From the NCBI GenBank assembly GCA_005884665.1, contig VBAT01000015.1, positions 35,924 through 99,923 on the forward strand: a stretch of DNA of 64,000 bases, written 5' to 3'. Below, piece by piece: positions 8,723-17,475 of this stretch (position 1 is the stretch's first letter; each line of letters starts with the position of its first letter). The position numbers were made by a program, and so were the translations under genes. The notes under the pieces are model-generated. The model saw nothing but the letters and a program-made list of their open reading frames with translations. It did no database searches and had not been told where the DNA came from. This DNA comes from Bacteroidota bacterium. Lineage in GTDB: Bacteria > Bacteroidota > Bacteroidia > Chitinophagales > Chitinophagaceae.

Positions 8723-10891
8723 TTAGGAAAGATGAAAATTAATGCCTTCCAGTACACCTTTTGCCAGGGGATACTTGCTGAAATAAATAAACCTGTTGCT
8801 TCTTAGTTCCTCCAATTCATGACTATAATTTGCAACTACTATTCCTTTTGCTTTGCCCTTGAGCATGTCTTTGTCATTACCACTGTTTCCGGCAGTAATG
8901 AAATGCTCCAGGGGCACTTTCCATTTGTAACTTAGGTATCGGATTGCGTTTCCCTTCCCGGCTCGGAAAGGCAAAATGTCCAGGTATTTATTTTCGGTGA
9001 GTAGTATTTTGACTCTGAATTTCCGGTCATCAAGAAACTTATATAGATTGGCCATTTCATCATCTCCAAAAGAATCATCTACGTAATAACTTAATTTGAA
9101 GCGCCATTGTGCATCAGGTTCCTGAAGTCTGATACCCGGAAATTTTAATAATTCCTCTTCTATTTCCTGTCTTTTCCACTGGTAGTCTATATGACTTTCC
9201 CAGCCTTTATCCGGGATAAATTTATTTGTGTAATAGATCTCAGAACCCGCCGAACATATCAGTACATCTGGGTTCGGCAGATCATAATGCGCAAATGCCT
9301 GTTCGGTAATAAACCTGTTTCTACCACTGGCAACACCGAATACCACATTTTCCTTGTTATCAATTATCCATTGCTTGAGTTCCCTAAGTCCCTGCGTTTG
9401 GCTACCTTCAACCAGGGTGCCATCGATGTCCGAAATAATAAATTTTTCTGCTTTAGCCAGTTTTTTCCCAAAGGGCGACTTATTTACAAACGCTGGTGAA
9501 CTTATATCTTTCCTTTTGAAAAGTGTATCAATAATATTCATGTATTTATTGCTGTGGGCCGTCCATGAATACAGTTCATTCGTTGCCGATATGCCGTGAT
9601 CAGAATATCTTGACCACAATGCCTGGTCTGAAATTATTTTCTTAAGTGCCTCAGAAATAGCTGATGGGTCCTTCACATCTACCAGTAAGCCATTCTCACA
9701 ATTTTCAAGGATTTCTTTGGGTCCGCCGGTAGGTGAGGCAATGACGGGTAAGCCACAGGCTGCAGCTTCCACTAGGGTCAGGCCGAAATTTTCTCCTGGA
9801 GTTGCATTGACAAATACTCCCTTTTTGCGAGCCGCGATACGGTAAATCTCCGGCACCTCGAGATGCGGGTCATTTTTTTTGGGTATCGCCATTTTGCCAT
9901 AGAGGTCGTATTTGTCAAGTAGCAGCAAAAGATTGGTTAGTGTCTCCTGTTCATCAGCAGGCATCTGGGTAATATCTTTTCTTACCCCCGCGAAAATAGC
10001 CAGGTTTGCCATTGCCTGCAATTCCTTATCCTGGCCATAAGATTGAATGATCGTTTCAAAATTCTTCCTTTTGTCTGCACGCCCCAAAGAAAGAATCAGT
10101 GGTTTTGCCGGGTAAAACAAGAAACGTTCTATATCTGAATTAATACGGTATAATGCCTGCTCTTTCTCAATGGTCATTTTGAAAGAAGGCATATCATACC
10201 TGTAAAAAGGATAAAAAAGATCTGTATTTACACCGGGAGGAATTACCTCGAATTTACCTGACTGCTTGTTCTTATATAATTTCCACTGGTCATCTATTAC
10301 AAATTGGGTACTTACAATGACCGCATCGGCAGTTTTGAGTAGATTTTCTTCTACTTCTATTCGCCGTTGCATATTAAACTTCTCGTTTATCTTTTCTTCA
10401 GAAAGGCCTTCTTTCAATAATAGGTTTTTCTTGTTTCTTCCCAGCGAATGACTGGTTGCGATAAAAGGTATCCCATATACTTCACTTATCTGGCTGGCAA
10501 TGTAGTTACCATCAGCATAATGTCCATGTACTACGTTGGGAAAATCATCTTGCTTCTCAATAAACCGTATTGTTTTATCAACAAATTCATCCAGGTAGTC
10601 CCACAATGTTTCTTTGGCGCGATAAGCGTTTCCCCCGCATGACATGCGAATGATGCGGGCCTTTTCGTTTACAATTTCAATTTCCTTTTCATAAGCAGAC
10701 GAAACTCTTTTATCGATTACCCTACGGGTAAAAAGATCAATCTTTCGAACTTGTGGATGATGTGAAAGACTTTCTAATAGTTCAAGTACATATTTAACTT
10801 GTCCACCGGTATCCCGATCACGTCCAATTTCTGGATCTTTAAACCGAATGAGTCCGTGAGGACTGAATAGTTGTATGTAATAGCTGTTCAC
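8723..10891 (-). CDS. Sucrose-phosphate synthase with fused C-terminal HAD domain
   Basis: 722 residues from a GTG start. Residues 1-470 form a GT-B glycosyltransferase family 4 enzyme: N-terminal QLFSPHGLIR with DTGGQVKYV (the Gly-rich acceptor-side loop), GHYADGNYIA, LSLGRADKRKN, and the donor-binding ENFGLTLVEAAACGLPV. This is the sucrose-phosphate synthase pattern (UDP-glucose plus fructose-6-phosphate gives sucrose-6-phosphate). Residues from about 483 form an SPP-like HAD domain with DIDGT (D488, D490) and GVASGR, but motif IV reads GNSGND where active enzymes usually have GDSGND, so phosphatase activity may be weakened. It is divergent from the GH32-like gene over a 96-base gap with an inverted repeat. 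Cytoplasmic. Confidence 0.9.
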   Translation of the reverse strand: MNSYYIQLFSPHGLIRFKDPEIGRDRDTGGQVKYVLELLESLSHHPQVRKIDLFTRRVIDKRVSSAYEKEIEIVNEKARIIRMSCGGNAYRAKETLWDYLDEFVDKTIRFIEKQDDFPNVVHGHYADGNYIASQISEVYGIPFIATSHSLGRNKKNLLLKEGLSEEKINEKFNMQRRIEVEENLLKTADAVIVSTQFVIDDQWKLYKNKQSGKFEVIPPGVNTDLFYPFYRYDMPSFKMTIEKEQALYRINSDIERFLFYPAKPLILSLGRADKRKNFETIIQSYGQDKELQAMANLAIFAGVRKDITQMPADEQETLTNLLLLLDKYDLYGKMAIPKKNDPHLEVPEIYRIAARKKGVFVNATPGENFGLTLVEAAACGLPVIASPTGGPKEILENCENGLLVDVKDPSAISEALKKIISDQALWSRYSDHGISATNELYSWTAHSNKYMNIIDTLFKRKDISSPAFVNKSPFGKKLAKAEKFIISDIDGTLVEGSQTQGLRELKQWIIDNKENVVFGVASGRNRFITEQAFAHYDLPNPDVLICSAGSEIYYTNKFIPDKGWESHIDYQWKRQEIEEELLKFPGIRLQEPDAQWRFKLSYYVDDSFGDDEMANLYKFLDDRKFRVKILLTENKYLDILPFRAGKGNAIRYLSYKWKVPLEHFITAGNSGNDKDMLKGKAKGIVVANYSHELEELRSNRFIYFSKYPLAKGVLEGINFHLS

Positions 10892-10917
10892 TGTCCGGAT
10901 AGATTTTTTCGAACAAC

Positions 10918-10962
10918 AAAATTACCGAATCGAAATAAGAGAGATGAGTATTTCGTAATTTT
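10918..10962. promoter_or_regulatory. Long inverted repeat in the divergent sucrose promoter region
   Basis: AAAATTACCGAA (10918-10929) is mirrored by TTCGTAATTTT (10952-10962), differing by one inserted C, with 22 bases between. It lies midway between the sucrose-phosphate synthase start (10891) and the GH32-like start (10988). Two half-sites of a dimeric regulator acting on both genes are the simplest reading (inference). Confidence 0.45.
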
Positions 10963-10987
10963 AATTTCTTTCTAAAAAAAGGAAACT

Positions 10988-12460
10988 ATGTATTCAGGAT
11001 CAGGGTTTAGTGACTGGGAAATTGGCGATATAACAGTTATTATTTACAGGGGTGTTTATCATTTATTTCACCTGATCATTCCCAATCATGATTATATAGC
11101 GCACGCCGTGTCAAATGATGGTATCTCCTGGAAGAGAGTCAACAATGCTTTATTCGTAGGCCACCCCGGGGAATGGGATGATGATATGTTATGGACCATG
11201 CATGTATGTGAAGTGGAGGATAAATTTGAAATGTATTACACAGGACTACAAAGAAAGGATCGTGGCGTTGTTTCAAAGATTGGATTTGCAGAATCAACAA
11301 ACCTGATTGATTGGGAAAAAAATCAAAAAAATATTTTTCCCATTGAGCCCAAAGGTATTTTTTATGAAACAGGAACAACGAATCCAAGAAAATGGCTGAG
11401 TTTCCGCGATCCCTTTCGGTTCGAGCACAAAAATGAGGTTTATTTATTGCTCTGTTCGCGAACGATTACCGGCCCTGTCTCCCGTCGAGGTTGCGTGGGG
11501 TTGGTGAAGATAACCAACGATATTGTCGAACTAATGCCACCATTGTTGTATCCCAGGGTATATGACGATATTGAATGCCCTTGCATTTTTGAGCTAAAAG
11601 ACAGGTTTTATTTGCTGGGTTCAATAAGGGAAGATGTCAAGGTCCGCTATTGGTTTGCGTCAGACTTCTTTGGCGAATACCAGTCTTTTCATGCCGCTGT
11701 GTTGCTACCACAGGGAAATTATGCCGCTCGTATCGTTCGCGATGGAGATCATATCCTGGTATTTAATTTTTTTTATGCGCACGGAAGAATTGATTCATTG
11801 CGGGTACTACCGCCTCCGAAGGAACTTGACGCTGATCAAGCTGGCAGGCTGTTATTAAGAAGCTATTATCGCTGGGAAGAGATGATCCTGAAAGAAATTG
11901 ATATGAGGGATATCGGTGAGACATTTTCTTTGTTTTCAAACCCAACAGCTAAGGCAACACTAAAAGAAGACATATGGATTTGCGGGTCAAGAAGTGGTTA
12001 CGAGGTGTTTTGTTTTGCGCGACCTTTGCCAGGCTTTATTTGGGAAGGAATGTTGACTTTGGAAGGGATGGGGAAATTTGGTCTTGTAACTGATATTGAT
12101 AAAGATGGAAATGGCTACTTTATTTCATTCAATATATTTAACGGCGAGGTACAGATACGAGCATGGGGCTTCAACCCGCTGAACACGCGTCAAAATTTTG
12201 TCTTTGATAACATCCAGTCTGGCTTTTTTGATACTCACGGAAAAAAATCATTTCATTTCCGGCTTATTCGTTATGGCCATTACATCGAGTTGGCAATAGA
12301 TGATGTGGTCAAGTTGACCTTGATGGATTATAGCTATTCAGATGGTCTTATTGGTTTGTATTGTGACTCATCAGTTGTTTCATTACAAAATTCAACAATT
12401 AAGATTTTACGGGCTCCTGAAGAAGAATATGCCAGCCAGGAAGAAGCGCAGAAAATCTAA
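10988..12460 (+). CDS. GH32-like glycoside hydrolase (sucrose/fructoside acting)
   Basis: 490 residues, ATG preceded by AAAGGA. The N-terminal five-bladed propeller region shows GH32/clan GH-J features: D14 in EIGDITVIIYRG takes the place of the nucleophile of the usual NDPNG box, SFRDPFRF gives the RDP motif (D141), and DDIECPCIF gives the EC motif (E196). A C-terminal beta-sandwich (about 330-480) resembles the GH32 C-terminal module. There is no signal peptide, so it should act inside the cell, for example cleaving sucrose made by the divergent synthase. The altered nucleophile box makes exact activity uncertain; a transferase or phosphorolytic relative is possible. Confidence 0.7.
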   Translation: MYSGSGFSDWEIGDITVIIYRGVYHLFHLIIPNHDYIAHAVSNDGISWKRVNNALFVGHPGEWDDDMLWTMHVCEVEDKFEMYYTGLQRKDRGVVSKIGFAESTNLIDWEKNQKNIFPIEPKGIFYETGTTNPRKWLSFRDPFRFEHKNEVYLLLCSRTITGPVSRRGCVGLVKITNDIVELMPPLLYPRVYDDIECPCIFELKDRFYLLGSIREDVKVRYWFASDFFGEYQSFHAAVLLPQGNYAARIVRDGDHILVFNFFYAHGRIDSLRVLPPPKELDADQAGRLLLRSYYRWEEMILKEIDMRDIGETFSLFSNPTAKATLKEDIWICGSRSGYEVFCFARPLPGFIWEGMLTLEGMGKFGLVTDIDKDGNGYFISFNIFNGEVQIRAWGFNPLNTRQNFVFDNIQSGFFDTHGKKSFHFRLIRYGHYIELAIDDVVKLTLMDYSYSDGLIGLYCDSSVVSLQNSTIKILRAPEEEYASQEEAQKI

Positions 12461-12853
12461 GAAGATCTGATTTGAGTCCTTTGTAGAATAGGCCTTTATT
12501 GAAATGCGTAGCATTAATTTCATTTTCTTTCATCCAATTCCATTGATTTGACCTGACAGGATTTCATTCTTTTTCGAATTGCGAAACATGCCTCACCAAA
12601 ATCCTCAGGTATGAAAAGTAATTACTGGTGATTAAAAGATTGTACCTTTAATATTGGCATATGATGCAAGACCGTAAAGTAAATACAGACAGAAAAAAAC
12701 ATTACTCTGCAACAACCAGCAACCATCGAATTTGAATGGAAACAGTGCTGAACGCTTAATTATTTATTGTCCCACCAGGAAGTAGGAAGAAAAATACTCC
12801 ATTGGTTTTCATGCCCTATTGAATACACATCCGGCGATTACTAAACAAAGCAG
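12461..12853. other. Intergenic region before the sensor array
   Basis: 393 bases without a recognisable gene. TACCTTTA at 12643-12650 resembles the Bacteroidota -7 box (TAnnTTTG) but a matching -33 TTG is not clear. No strong hairpin is seen. The promoter of the large MEDS kinase is probably here. Confidence 0.35.
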
Positions 12854-15800
12854 ATGGCAGAATTAAGAAAATCCGGGATTGAGGTATTGGGGGATATTCC
12901 CTGGGGGTCGCATATTTGCCAATTCTATGAAACCGAAAAGGATTTGCTTGAGCTTCTTATTCCTTTTTTCAAAGCAGGACTGGAGAACAATGAATTTTGC
13001 CTGTGGGTCGTTGCCGATCCGCTCACGAAGGAAAATGTAACCAATGAATTAAAGAAGGCTATTCCCAATTTTGAAAATTTTCTCAGGCGAGAAAGCATAG
13101 AAATTCTTTCTCACCATGAATGGTATCTTAATAAAAAAACATTCAATCCCAAAGAGATCATAAATGAATTGAATGAAAGGCTTGTAATCGCCGTGAAAAA
13201 AGGATATGAAGGAATGAGAGTAAATGGCAATGAGAGTTGGCTTCAACAGCAAGACTGGAAGGATTTTATGAAGTACGAAAGGGAACTCAATTCTGCGTTG
13301 CGCGGAAAGCGAATGATCGTACTTTGCGCTTACCCACTTGAAACATCCAATGCTGCAGCCATTCTTGACATTGTGCATGCACATCAGCAAGTTATTTCAA
13401 AGCGGAATGGTGAATGGCAGGTAGTTGAAACTGCAATGCACGTGAAAGCCCTGGCTGAGATTAAAAGACTCAATGGGACCAAACCGCAAGCTGAAGAAAG
13501 CCGGTCATGGCCTGTGATTACCGGGTATGTGGTAGCCATTCTTTTGGTCATTGCTGCAATAATCATCTTAAAGTGGTTTCCCGCCGGTTCCCTGGGTGAC
13601 GCTCCTTATGTATCAGTGTTCCTTTGCGCAGTCATACTGAGTACCCTGGTTGGTGGGACAGGGCCGGCCTTACTTGCCGTTGTTCTTTCTGCCATAGCTT
13701 TTGATTATTACTTTTTGCCATCAATACACACATTCGCAATAGAGCCATCACAACTTGCACGTCTTATTTTATTCCTGGTCCCGGCGCTTTTTATTGCATG
13801 GTTAAGCGCTGCACAGAAGAGTGCAACAAAATCAATAAGGCAAGCCCGGAAGGTTCTGGAAAAAACCGTTCAAAGACTCAGTCAAACCAACAGGATGTTA
13901 CAGGCAGAGATCAGCGAACGCAAGCAGGCTGAGGATGAGTTGCGCCGAAGTAAAGGTTATCTACGACTGGTTGTCGATACCATCCCTGCATTAGTTGTAA
14001 CTGCGGTGCCTGATGGCTCCGTTGATTTCATCAACCAAAGATACCGGGAATTTACAGGGCTGACCCTGGAGGATGTAAAGGGTTGGCACTGGATATCCCT
14101 GGTCCATGCCGACGATCGTGACAGGGTATTAACTGAATGGCGAACATCTTTATCGACAAGCAAACCATGGAGGACTGAAATGCGTTTGAGAATGGCCAGT
14201 GGCGATTATTGCTGGCTGCTGATCAATGCAGTGCCCTTACGTGATGAGTCAGGTAAGATTGTAAGGTGGTATTGCACAAAGACCGATATTACTGAACTCA
14301 AGCATGCTCAGGAAGAATTGCGTCGCAGTGAAGACCGGATCCGGCTTATCATTGACACAATACCAATTATGGCCTGGACAATTCTCCCAGATGGGACCGT
14401 TGATTTTGTTAACAAGCGATGGCAGGATTATGCAGGTGTTTCATTGGAGGAGCTAATTAAAAACCCAACAAGCGCAATCCATCCTGAAGACCTTCCCGGT
14501 ATTCTTTCCGGTTGGAGGAAAAGCATGGCCACCGGAGAAACTGCCGAAGATGAAATGCGCCTGCGAAGGGCTGATGGAAAATATCGCTGGTTCCTGGTCC
14601 GCACAGCGCCACTACGGGATAAGAAGGGAAATATTGTCAAGTGGTATGGTGTATCAACAGATATTGAAGACAGCAAATGTGCAAAAGAGGAGTTACGGTT
14701 AGCCTATCAACGATTATCGTACCATGTTGAGAATACTCCCCTGGCAGTCATAGAATGGGACAAGAATCTCGATATTACACGGTGGTCAACACATGCCGAG
14801 GAGCTTTTTGGATGGAAGGAATTCGAAGCAATCGGAAAAAACGTGTATGATCCCGGGCTCTCCCTTATTTATCCGGAGGATCTTCAGCCTGTTAATCAAA
14901 TTGCAGAACAATTGACAGGAGGAATCATTGATCGAAACCGGAGTCTCAACCGCAACTATACAAAAGATGGAAAAATGATCTATTGCGAATGGTATAATTC
15001 TGTTTTAAGAGATCAACAAGGAAATGTAATCACTATATTATCTCTCGTGAATGATGTAACGGAAGGAAAAATTGCTGAGGAACAGCTAAAACAAAGCGAG
15101 ACTCACCTGGCCGAAGCGCAAAAGATAGCAAAGATGGGAAGCTGGAGTTTAGATGTGAAAACTGGCAGGGTAACCTGGTCTGAGGGGTTATACAATGTTT
15201 TCGGGGTTGATAAACATATATTCGAGCAAACGCACGATTCGTTTTTACAACTGGTCGATGAACAGGACAGGGATATTGTCCTGCAAACCAACAAAAATAC
15301 GCGACAAACGGCAGAACCTTTCACCATAGAGTATCGCATCACCACATCTGCCGGGGAAAAGCGATATATCCGTGAACATGGATACGGCGAAAAAGACGAT
15401 AGAGGAAACGTTGTTCGACTGTTCGGCACCGCCCAGGACGTCACTGAACAAAAGCTGGCAGGAGAAACACTGCAGCAATCCCACCAGGAGATAAGGCGAC
15501 TGACCGATCATCTCCAGAAAATCCGGGACGAAGAGCGAGCGCATATCGCAAGAGAAATTCATGATGAGCTGGGGCAGCAACTTACCGCCATTAAAATGGA
15601 TATAGTATGGGTTGATAAAAAAATGACAGCAGAAGCTGCAGATATAAAAAGAAAACTGAAGAATGTGATAGGATTGCTGGATGGAAGCAATGAATCTATA
15701 AGAAGAATATTAAGCGAACTAAGACCGGGAATCCTGGACGAAAACGATTGGGTAGAATCAATAGAATGGCTGTGCAGGCAGCTAAAAGAAACTACCGGCA

Positions 15801-16147
15801 TTCCTGTAAAATTTTCCGTCTCCGTTCCTGAGAAGGAATTAAAGATATCTAACCAAATTGCAAAATGTATGTTCCGGGTGTGCCAGGAAGCATTTACCAA
15901 TATTACCAGGCATTCCCAGGCAAAAAATGTCACCGTGTCAATAAACATTCCGGACGGAACTATTATTCTTACCATTGAGGATGACGGAACAGGGTTCAAT
16001 CCCGCGACGGTAAAAAATAAAAAATCGTTTGGGATCCTGGGAATGAGAGAAAGAGTTCTTTCGCTTAGTGGTAAATTTGACCTTATTTCTTCGCCCGGCG
16101 CCGGCACGAAAATTATTGTTAGCTTGCCTTTAGAAACGTCGGCATGA
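12854..16147 (+). CDS. MEDS/DUF4118/PAS sensor histidine kinase (NarX-type core)
   Basis: 1097 residues. Domains in order: MEDS (about 8-190, GSHICQFYETEKDLL and the late MIVLCAYPLE), a four-segment membrane module of DUF4118/KdpD type (about 220-320), a coiled coil, four PAS/PAC units (about 370-485, 495-610, 620-745 and 755-880), a HisKA_3 dimerisation domain with H903 in REIHDELGQQ, and a HATPase domain with DDGTGFNP. The MEDS domain is known from DcmR and from methanogen and methylotroph sensors, with a proposed ligand-sensing role. The HisKA_3 core should phosphorylate a NarL-type regulator, and one starts 41 bases downstream. Combining MEDS with KdpD-like membrane segments suggests integration of cytosolic and membrane signals (inference). 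Confidence 0.88.
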   Translation: MAELRKSGIEVLGDIPWGSHICQFYETEKDLLELLIPFFKAGLENNEFCLWVVADPLTKENVTNELKKAIPNFENFLRRESIEILSHHEWYLNKKTFNPKEIINELNERLVIAVKKGYEGMRVNGNESWLQQQDWKDFMKYERELNSALRGKRMIVLCAYPLETSNAAAILDIVHAHQQVISKRNGEWQVVETAMHVKALAEIKRLNGTKPQAEESRSWPVITGYVVAILLVIAAIIILKWFPAGSLGDAPYVSVFLCAVILSTLVGGTGPALLAVVLSAIAFDYYFLPSIHTFAIEPSQLARLILFLVPALFIAWLSAAQKSATKSIRQARKVLEKTVQRLSQTNRMLQAEISERKQAEDELRRSKGYLRLVVDTIPALVVTAVPDGSVDFINQRYREFTGLTLEDVKGWHWISLVHADDRDRVLTEWRTSLSTSKPWRTEMRLRMASGDYCWLLINAVPLRDESGKIVRWYCTKTDITELKHAQEELRRSEDRIRLIIDTIPIMAWTILPDGTVDFVNKRWQDYAGVSLEELIKNPTSAIHPEDLPGILSGWRKSMATGETAEDEMRLRRADGKYRWFLVRTAPLRDKKGNIVKWYGVSTDIEDSKCAKEELRLAYQRLSYHVENTPLAVIEWDKNLDITRWSTHAEELFGWKEFEAIGKNVYDPGLSLIYPEDLQPVNQIAEQLTGGIIDRNRSLNRNYTKDGKMIYCEWYNSVLRDQQGNVITILSLVNDVTEGKIAEEQLKQSETHLAEAQKIAKMGSWSLDVKTGRVTWSEGLYNVFGVDKHIFEQTHDSFLQLVDEQDRDIVLQTNKNTRQTAEPFTIEYRITTSAGEKRYIREHGYGEKDDRGNVVRLFGTAQDVTEQKLAGETLQQSHQEIRRLTDHLQKIRDEERAHIAREIHDELGQQLTAIKMDIVWVDKKMTAEAADIKRKLKNVIGLLDGSNESIRRILSELRPGILDENDWVESIEWLCRQLKETTGIPVKFSVSVPEKELKISNQIAKCMFRVCQEAFTNITRHSQAKNVTVSINIPDGTIILTIEDDGTGFNPATVKNKKSFGILGMRERVLSLSGKFDLISSPGAGTKIIVSLPLETSA

Positions 16148-16188
16148 GTCTTTGAAGACTAAAGACCATAGAAAAGCCTTACTTATCC

Positions 16189-16836
16189 ATGAACAAGATG
16201 AAACGAATTATTTTGGCGGATGACCACGCCTTCATACGTCTGGGACTTATACAGATCCTGAAAGACGAATTTCCCTCGGTAGAAATCAAGGAAGTAGCCG
16301 ACGCCGAGACTTTAATTAACGAGGTAAAGCTGCATGATTGGGACCTCGTAATATCCGATCTTGAGATGCCAGGCAAAAGCGGGATCGAGGCGCTGGAACA
16401 AATCAAAAAGATAAAACCACAATTACCAGTCTTAATCCTCAGCATTTACACCGAGGATCTATATGCGGTGAGAGTTTTAAAAGCAGGCGCATCCGGCTAC
16501 ATGAATAAAAATGCCGCTCCGTATGAATTAATTAATGCAATACAGCGAATTTCTTTGGGAAGAAAATACATCACACCCGAAATTGCAGAAAAATTATTAT
16601 CGCAGGTCAATCCGGTCAATAACCCGCATGAATTGCTCACCAACAAAGAATTCGAAATCTTCAGGCTGCTCGCCTACGGCAAAACGATTACCCAGATTGC
16701 CCAAATGCAGTCGTTGGCTTTAACCACAGTTAGCACATACCGCAGCAGGATACTGGAGAAACTGGGTTTATCGAATAATGCCGAGTTAACCCGCTATGCC
16801 ATAGCTCACCAACTAATATCTGATATTGGCCCATAG
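16189..16836 (+). CDS. NarL/FixJ-family response regulator, partner of the MEDS kinase
   Basis: 215 residues: receiver (1-120) with D11/D12, phospho-acceptor D57 in ISDLEMPG and K in MNKNAAP, then a LuxR-type helix-turn-helix (about 145-210) with LTNKEFEIFRLLAYG and the recognition helix in TTVSTYRSRILEKLG. An alternative start at M4 is equally plausible. It lies 41 bases after the HisKA_3 kinase, the normal arrangement of a cognate pair. Confidence 0.92.
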   Translation: MNKMKRIILADDHAFIRLGLIQILKDEFPSVEIKEVADAETLINEVKLHDWDLVISDLEMPGKSGIEALEQIKKIKPQLPVLILSIYTEDLYAVRVLKAGASGYMNKNAAPYELINAIQRISLGRKYITPEIAEKLLSQVNPVNNPHELLTNKEFEIFRLLAYGKTITQIAQMQSLALTTVSTYRSRILEKLGLSNNAELTRYAIAHQLISDIGP

Positions 16837-16974
16837 AGTCAATAATCGTTTCCTCTTAGCATTCTTAGTATAACTACTACCAAAAACAGTCCCCTTACTT
16901 CTACAAGGTGTGCATACTGTTACTATTGTATGCGTGCCAGTATCGACCGTCCTTTGTGTGGCCAAAATCTCCAA

Positions 16975-17346
16975 ATGCTCGTACTAATTGTAAACAACTC
17001 CATTCGGATTATTGAACGGCTGGAGGAAATCATATCAGAGTCGCCAAGCATTACCGCCATCCACCGGGCTTATTCTTATGAGGAAGCAAAAGTACTGTTC
17101 AAAAGGAATAGGTATGATATCGCCCTGGTGGATATCGCCCTTTGGAAAAATGAATCCATTCAACTATTAAAAGATATAAGAAAAACCGATGAGAGGCTTT
17201 GTATTATCGCCCTATTCACTCCTATGGACAATTGCATATACGAACAATGCAAATCCATAGGAGTTGATTTCCTTTTAGACAAATATTACGACTTTGAAAA
17301 ATTAGGCGGTTTGTTGGAAATGCATCATTTAAATGACAAGACATGA
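16975..17346 (+). CDS. Stand-alone receiver domain with degenerate acidic pocket
   Basis: 123 residues from ATG 16975; an in-frame ATG at 16930 would add 15 residues lacking receiver features. The fold is CheY-like: LVLIVNNS as first strand, ALVDIALW with phospho-acceptor D53, and LLDKYYDF with the conserved lysine. The usual acidic pair after strand 1 is replaced by two asparagines, so Mg2+ binding and phosphorylation are doubtful. There is no output domain. It may be a phosphate sink, an adaptor, or a phosphorylation-independent receiver. It sits between a NarL regulator and another kinase on the same strand. Confidence 0.75.
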   Translation: MLVLIVNNSIRIIERLEEIISESPSITAIHRAYSYEEAKVLFKRNRYDIALVDIALWKNESIQLLKDIRKTDERLCIIALFTPMDNCIYEQCKSIGVDFLLDKYYDFEKLGGLLEMHHLNDKT

Positions 17347-17475
17347 GCTAATAGTGAAACACAACAAGTAGATGTACTCTTTTTGTTTACATTATTCTAA
17401 AACCCATCCGGATCAATACAAAATAAAGATCATGAAAATGATTTGAAGATGAAATGCTGATATAATTGTCGGGCT

